Source: Candidatus Helarchaeota ASGARD archaeon Hel_GB_B
Lineage (GTDB): Archaea > Asgardarchaeota > Lokiarchaeia > Helarchaeales > HEL-GB-B
DNA length: 35,493 nucleotides
Reading direction: 5' to 3'
Assembly (NCBI GenBank): GCA_005191425.1
Contig: SUPR01000032.1
Coordinates: 1-35,493 of the forward strand
Below are positions 32,501 to 35,493 of the stretch, one piece after another (the first letter of the stretch is position 1; each line of letters opens with the position of its first letter). Below the pieces are notes generated by a model. That model worked only from the letters and a program-made list of their open reading frames with translations, made no database searches and was not told the DNA's origin. Position numbers and translations under genes: made by a program.

Positions 32501-35493
32501 ATATCGATGCCAATGTTTCGTAAGCGATTTTTACATATGCTGGAAATTTTCTTTCATAAGTATATGTCGTATATGTAGAAGCATAAGTAGTATTAAGGAC
32601 TAAAATATGAATATTAACAGTCTTACTCATCATGGAAATATTAAATGTATTATAATAAGTTAAATTATCTGATGATTTCTTAAAAGTGAATAACTCAGGA
32701 ACTCCATATAAATATACCAAAACAGATACATTTCCTACTTTTGACATGTTAGAATCTGTGATCTCTAAATAAACTGTTAATTCTTTTTGAGTGCTCGATA
32801 TGTCGAATTTATTAACAGTGATATTTGAAATAACCAATGGCCTCTTAAAACTTGTGCGAATTTTTTCCAAATTAATGAATGAATTGCAAAGTATAAAATT
32901 TGGCAAGGAATGCAGTTCTGATTCCATTCCTGTCGCACTTCCCACTCTTGATGTTCTAGGTAAAAATAAACTAAAATCTGATGAATAGGCAAAAGTAGAC
33001 AAGTAAAAAGCAATTTTCTCGGCTTTCTCAAAATATGTAAAATTCTTATCGATATTGTAAAGGTCTAATAGGTCATCAATAAGATATGCATTATCAACTA
33101 CATTTTTATCAGAGTCTGATAAATAATTTGTTCCATTAACAGCCGTGTAATATCCTCCAAATTTACTGTCAAACAGATTTTGGTCTAAAAATTGCAAGGT
33201 ATTTAAAGCTTTATTGTAATAACTTGTATTTCCAGTAAGATTATACCTTTCTAACAACATCTTTATGGCTAATATGTTTGATAGTGCTGTTTTAGCATAT
33301 TTTGTGTTATTAATAGGTTGCCAATTCGTCCCATTAAATTCAGAATAAAACCCATTATTAGTAGAATCCCAAAGATTATTTAAAATATTGGAAACTGTCA
33401 AATTAATTATTTTAGAGGAGGAATTCTTTATTTTTTCATTAATTTCTGGCGTATTTAAAATCGAAGAATAAGCTAATATAGCCCAAATTTGTGTCTCTAA
33501 ATTTTTATTTGAGATATTTGTAGACCAGTTTGATGATAAAAATCCTGTAGCATTTCTATCCCAGAATGTGGCATTAAGATAATTCCACGTCCTATTAGCT
33601 GTTTCCAAATATTCGCTTTTATTATATTTATTATACAATTCTAAAAAGACGATAATTGCTAACGCATTATCTTTAGAATAAGTAATTGAAGAATAATGTG
33701 TTTCACTAGCAGTAATAGAACTTGGAAAATATTCATAATTTAATGACTGATTTACTTTAGAAAGTCTGTTAAGAAATCCTATTGTTCCTTCTAAATATTT
33801 AGTAAAAACTTGATCATAACAAAAAGTCGTCCAATTTAACCCATAATTTAATCCTGAACTTTGAATAAAATTCATGAGCGTTTTTATTGCCATTAAATTC
33901 TCAAATGCCGTTTTATTGTCCAACATGATCTTGTAATAATATCCATATTTAGAATAATCCCAAAAGTTTATCACTGGAATTAACTTATTTGGTAAAGTAT
34001 TTAAATTTTTATAGGCAATATCTAAGTATCTGGACAAACTTCTATTTATTTTATGATAATCAAAATAATTAACCGTTGTTGTATTAAATATTCCTATTCC
34101 AACAAATATTAAATCCAAAAAAGGGGTTATATCTATTTTTGTAGAATACTTACCTGAAGAATAATTGAACGAATAAACTGAACCAATTCCGTGTAGTTCT
34201 TTTCCATTAGTATCTGTTTGTTCCTTACCAATAACATATGCCATTATACCAGTTGTATTGATTTTTATTCCATTAGAGTTATAAATTTCAATCCCAAAAG
34301 TAATTTCTTTTTCATTGAAATCATAAACTTTTTTATTATTTTCAACAACAATAAAGAAGTTAGTCAAATTTGTTTCTAATTCATTTAAAGTTAATAACAT
34401 ATTTATAGCAATTAGATTACCTTTTGCATATTTTACATAATATTTTCCATATTTCCCCATATTTATAAATTCTAATGGTAATCCTCTCCTATTAAATTCA
34501 AAATAATATCCGCCATACTCATAATCCCAATAAAATTGATTTACATAATTTGCTAAATTAGATGCATTTTCATAATAACTTGAATTTTTAAATTCTTTAT
34601 ACATGGCTATTAGTGCAATTATAAATTCAGAGGTAGAAACGATATCTTTTTTATTGTATACGATTGTCCCATTTGAATATCCCTGAGAGAATACTCCTCC
34701 ATATTCTTGATCTATAAAATGTTCTAATAGAAATCTTGATATATTTTTACAATACAAATTATATAGTGAATGATTTAAATGGTTGGGATACTGATCATTA
34801 TAACTTAATAATGTAGTTATCATTAATGCATTCATTTCCAATTGTTTAGATTTATTAGTATCCGTAAAAGGTGTCCAAGAAACACTTGCATTAAAATAAT
34901 ATCCATAGTTTACATTATCCCACAAATTATCATTTATTAATTTGATTGTTTTATTAATAAGCAAGCTTGCATTGTTTCTAATTTGGTCAAAAATAGCATT
35001 GTTAGTTTGAAGTATTTTTAAATTAGCTTTAATTGCATTAATATTGGCGATTAATGTTTTAAAACTTTTATTAGAACCTACCCCATAACTATAATTATAT
35101 CCGCCGTTTTTTCTATCCCAAAAAGTGCTATTCATAAAATACCATGTTGAATTTGCTATTTCTAAATAAGACAAATTATTTGTCTCTTCATATAACGAAA
35201 TTAATGCATAAATCATCATTGCATTATCTTCACATAAATATGCTTGGGTCTTACCTTCACTATCATCAGAAATATTCACTATAAACCCATTTCCTACCCT
35301 CGAATTTGCTATTAAATATTTCATATTTTTTTCTGCATAATCAATATACTTTTGAATACCGGTTGATTTGGCTAAATTTATTAATGTTAATATTCCTGTT
35401 GCTACATGTGAGGTAATTTTCATCTTTTGTATATGAAATGAGCCAAAGAAAAAGGAATATTCCCAATCGTTTGTGGTATAGAAATTGAATGCA
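29523..35493 (-). CDS. Giant surface protein with three AGE-like alpha/alpha toroid domains (partial, N-terminus off the window)
   Basis: The frame is open without a stop from the window edge to 29523, so the gene starts beyond 35493 and at least 1989 residues are present. Numbered from the internal Met at 35423, there are three blocks of six helical-hairpin repeats carrying WDxxxGGYY-type motifs, 60-70 residues apart: block A at about -13, 44, 102, 168, 237 and 299; block B at 488, 555, 621, 685, 751 and 813; block C at about 980, 1054, 1107, 1170, 1237 and 1313. These look like N-acylglucosamine 2-epimerase/six-hairpin glycosidase toroids. Beta-sandwich domains follow each block and fill about 1365-1930. 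A C-terminal membrane helix (about 1933-1957) and basic tail follow. N-x-S/T sites are very frequent, which marks an exposed glycoprotein. Confidence 0.85.
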   Translation of the reverse strand, partial: AFNFYTTNDWEYSFFFGSFHIQKMKITSHVATGILTLINLAKSTGIQKYIDYAEKNMKYLIANSRVGNGFIVNISDDSEGKTQAYLCEDNAMMIYALISLYEETNNLSYLEIANSTWYFMNSTFWDRKNGGYNYSYGVGSNKSFKTLIANINAIKANLKILQTNNAIFDQIRNNASLLINKTIKLINDNLWDNVNYGYYFNASVSWTPFTDTNKSKQLEMNALMITTLLSYNDQYPNHLNHSLYNLYCKNISRFLLEHFIDQEYGGVFSQGYSNGTIVYNKKDIVSTSEFIIALIAMYKEFKNSSYYENASNLANYVNQFYWDYEYGGYYFEFNRRGLPLEFINMGKYGKYYVKYAKGNLIAINMLLTLNELETNLTNFFIVVENNKKVYDFNEKEITFGIEIYNSNGIKINTTGIMAYVIGKEQTDTNGKELHGIGSVYSFNYSSGKYSTKIDITPFLDLIFVGIGIFNTTTVNYFDYHKINRSLSRYLDIAYKNLNTLPNKLIPVINFWDYSKYGYYYKIMLDNKTAFENLMAIKTLMNFIQSSGLNYGLNWTTFCYDQVFTKYLEGTIGFLNRLSKVNQSLNYEYFPSSITASETHYSSITYSKDNALAIIVFLELYNKYNKSEYLETANRTWNYLNATFWDRNATGFLSSNWSTNISNKNLETQIWAILAYSSILNTPEINEKIKNSSSKIINLTVSNILNNLWDSTNNGFYSEFNGTNWQPINNTKYAKTALSNILAIKMLLERYNLTGNTSYYNKALNTLQFLDQNLFDSKFGGYYTAVNGTNYLSDSDKNVVDNAYLIDDLLDLYNIDKNFTYFEKAEKIAFYLSTFAYSSDFSLFLPRTSRVGSATGMESELHSLPNFILCNSFINLEKIRTSFKRPLVISNITVNKFDISSTQKELTVYLEITDSNMSKVGNVSVLVYLYGVPELFTFKKSSDNLTYYNTFNISMMSKTVNIHILVLNTTYASTYTTYTYERKFPAYVKIAYETLASIFKYLKMTKNGFYNSSFNSIVSTSGNLLILKGINDIINIIGSTILSYNWYGNDTLINAQKLAAEYLENNLMTIPKENISGFLEYNTSGAIENKTFLYDNALAVITFLDIYQSTHDNFYLDLANNTWLYLNNTFWDSTLGCYRSDNTTSNPNISSTDNFLAMLAGLKINQTIELRQTIRNQALKMVNLTYQTINTTFWDKTNGGYYSFGNSTGWSKFWDKDTKSNSLAIIVNLKMHKLFDNSSYYNLSCYRMANATAQVLQNHLWDDKYGGFYRKTYSNWSFPQIKYNMTKFLEYNSWAVLALMDLFNTSKNKMHYYYIETTLHFLITYMGNHTTSLTTPGFYSFVNRSGYLYTRPIPNIYPGDLVSSSLCIQALIKVFNIVNTTFLGNWLNGSIKISASNCPPIGEYANISFTLKDKFNNTKTGIVNITIIKWHKGEGVTQEIIFNKLKVSFNENTSEYYIGNINISNSENIFIYVSALNDSFGSYYNIFYIKRAKTAIVSVGAYKNDKLLKFLPVFGSSGNNYQKDFAYYAYVLGEDVIDIKGRYVDNTNLLNPQGIPNAHINATIYFTNNGSMWESKIITTDSDGWFEVFFGPVSNQSIFEGIYNITFHASHVNTSITPKTWYSSTDYLVRVSVGYGLFIANYTTKNPIIAQGDIFTINITIKNERLSDATTNITFYGENNFIIEINRSVVVHPGYTSFLQDLKIDERCQVGDYKLYADISYQGRWLHSYFITISIRNAIEIISITVPNKIAQDDQREFVLKAQNFKKHVNAYFSIRMQSIALKDIYKSELLLPNETREFYLTFRPVLSIPKGTYTGTIEIHRQNYTIQYEGADQYQFSIEITSNIGIDNCYFPQSLLQGQSGYISVFLENHRSVESKINVVYYWEGSNDITSVNYTLKEYFEKEYIYIQFSYNSLPWDFGDHNLILKIYYIDENNTNQLLYETKEPIKIELSVFGIFIDYILPFMILFITIFFTFLFIFRKREEKKKLKK
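31340..32545 (-). repeat. Toroid block C of the surface protein
   Basis: Repeats carry FWDSTLGCYR (W1107), FWDKTNGGYY (W1170) and LWDDKYGGFY (W1237), with weaker units at about 980, 1054 and 1313. Clear units are 63-67 residues apart. Confidence 0.6.
32850..34030 (-). repeat. Toroid block B of the surface protein
   Basis: Repeats carry FWDYSKYGYYY (W488), FWDRNATGFL (W621), LWDSTNNGFY (W685) and LFDSKFGGYY (Phe751), with degenerate units at about 555 and 813. Spacing of the clear units is 64-66 residues. Confidence 0.6.
34390..35493 (-). repeat. Toroid block A of the surface protein (incomplete at the edge)
   Basis: Hairpin repeats carry motifs FWDRKNGG (W102), LWDNVNYGYY (W168), FIDQEYGG (Ile237 replaces Trp) and YWDYEYGGYY (W299), with weaker units at about 44 and at residue -13 (WEYSFFFG). 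Six are present, as an alpha/alpha toroid needs. The most N-terminal unit already lies upstream of the internal Met. Confidence 0.6.

Noticed and set aside
1..35493. tRNA genes, CRISPR arrays, insertion sequences, att sites
   Set aside because: I saw no cloverleaf motifs in the spacers, no regularly spaced direct repeats outside coding toroid units, and no transposase or integrase motifs.

Overview
The window is strongly AT-rich and reads as archaeal: Shine-Dalgarno sites of the AGGTGATC type, frequent TTG starts, TATA-box promoters, poly-T stops, and archaeal families (NFACT, EMC3-like DUF106, KaiC-like ATPase, archaeal Lrp). A gelsolin-like protein and a Roadblock/LC7 protein with a long disordered tail, both eukaryote-like, point to an Asgard archaeon (Promethearchaeota), probably a Lokiarchaeia relative. 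That assignment is inferred from gene content. I see no rRNA, tRNA, CRISPR array or insertion sequence; this looks like ordinary chromosome with a few accessory islands.

Layout. Bases 1-74 hold the end of an unidentified gene. 292-1191 is a haloalkane-dehalogenase-like hydrolase whose nucleophile position is Asn. 1275-2257 (minus) is a sulfur-relay-type operon (DsrE-like, TusA-like, ABM mono-oxygenase-like) divergent from a LysR regulator at 2430, with a palindrome between them. 3441-4664 is an MFS carrier divergent from a DUF362 protein. 6719-8657 pairs an ADP-ribosylglycohydrolase-family protein with a KduI/IolB-type cupin. 8678-10910 has a membrane protein, a diacylglycerol-kinase-type lipid kinase and a Nudix hydrolase. 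10905-13513 is a TPR protein followed by a DUF362-ferredoxin protein. 13658-16732 is a class III aminotransferase followed by an FGGY sugar kinase.

16975-19962 is a compact minus-strand run: two CBS proteins, one with a zinc ribbon, then two paralogous membrane-anchored left-handed beta-helix proteins. An EMC3-like insertase (20122-20979) diverges from NFACT, the archaeal Rqc2/RqcH homologue, which is followed by the NAD(P)HX repair enzyme Nnr. 24799-28509 carries the gelsolin-like protein, a 62-residue helical protein, the Roadblock protein and, convergent with it, an Lrp-KaiC operon. Two coupled small membrane proteins follow.

The right end (29523 to the edge) is one giant surface protein of at least 1989 residues: three alpha/alpha six-repeat toroids, beta-sandwich domains and a C-terminal membrane anchor. 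Its frame stays open through the edge of the window, so its N-terminus is missing.

Functional themes are sugar/uronate handling (KduI-like, FGGY kinase, aminotransferase, MFS, toroid surface protein), sulfur relay, translation quality control with membrane insertion, and cytoskeletal/GTPase-type signalling.
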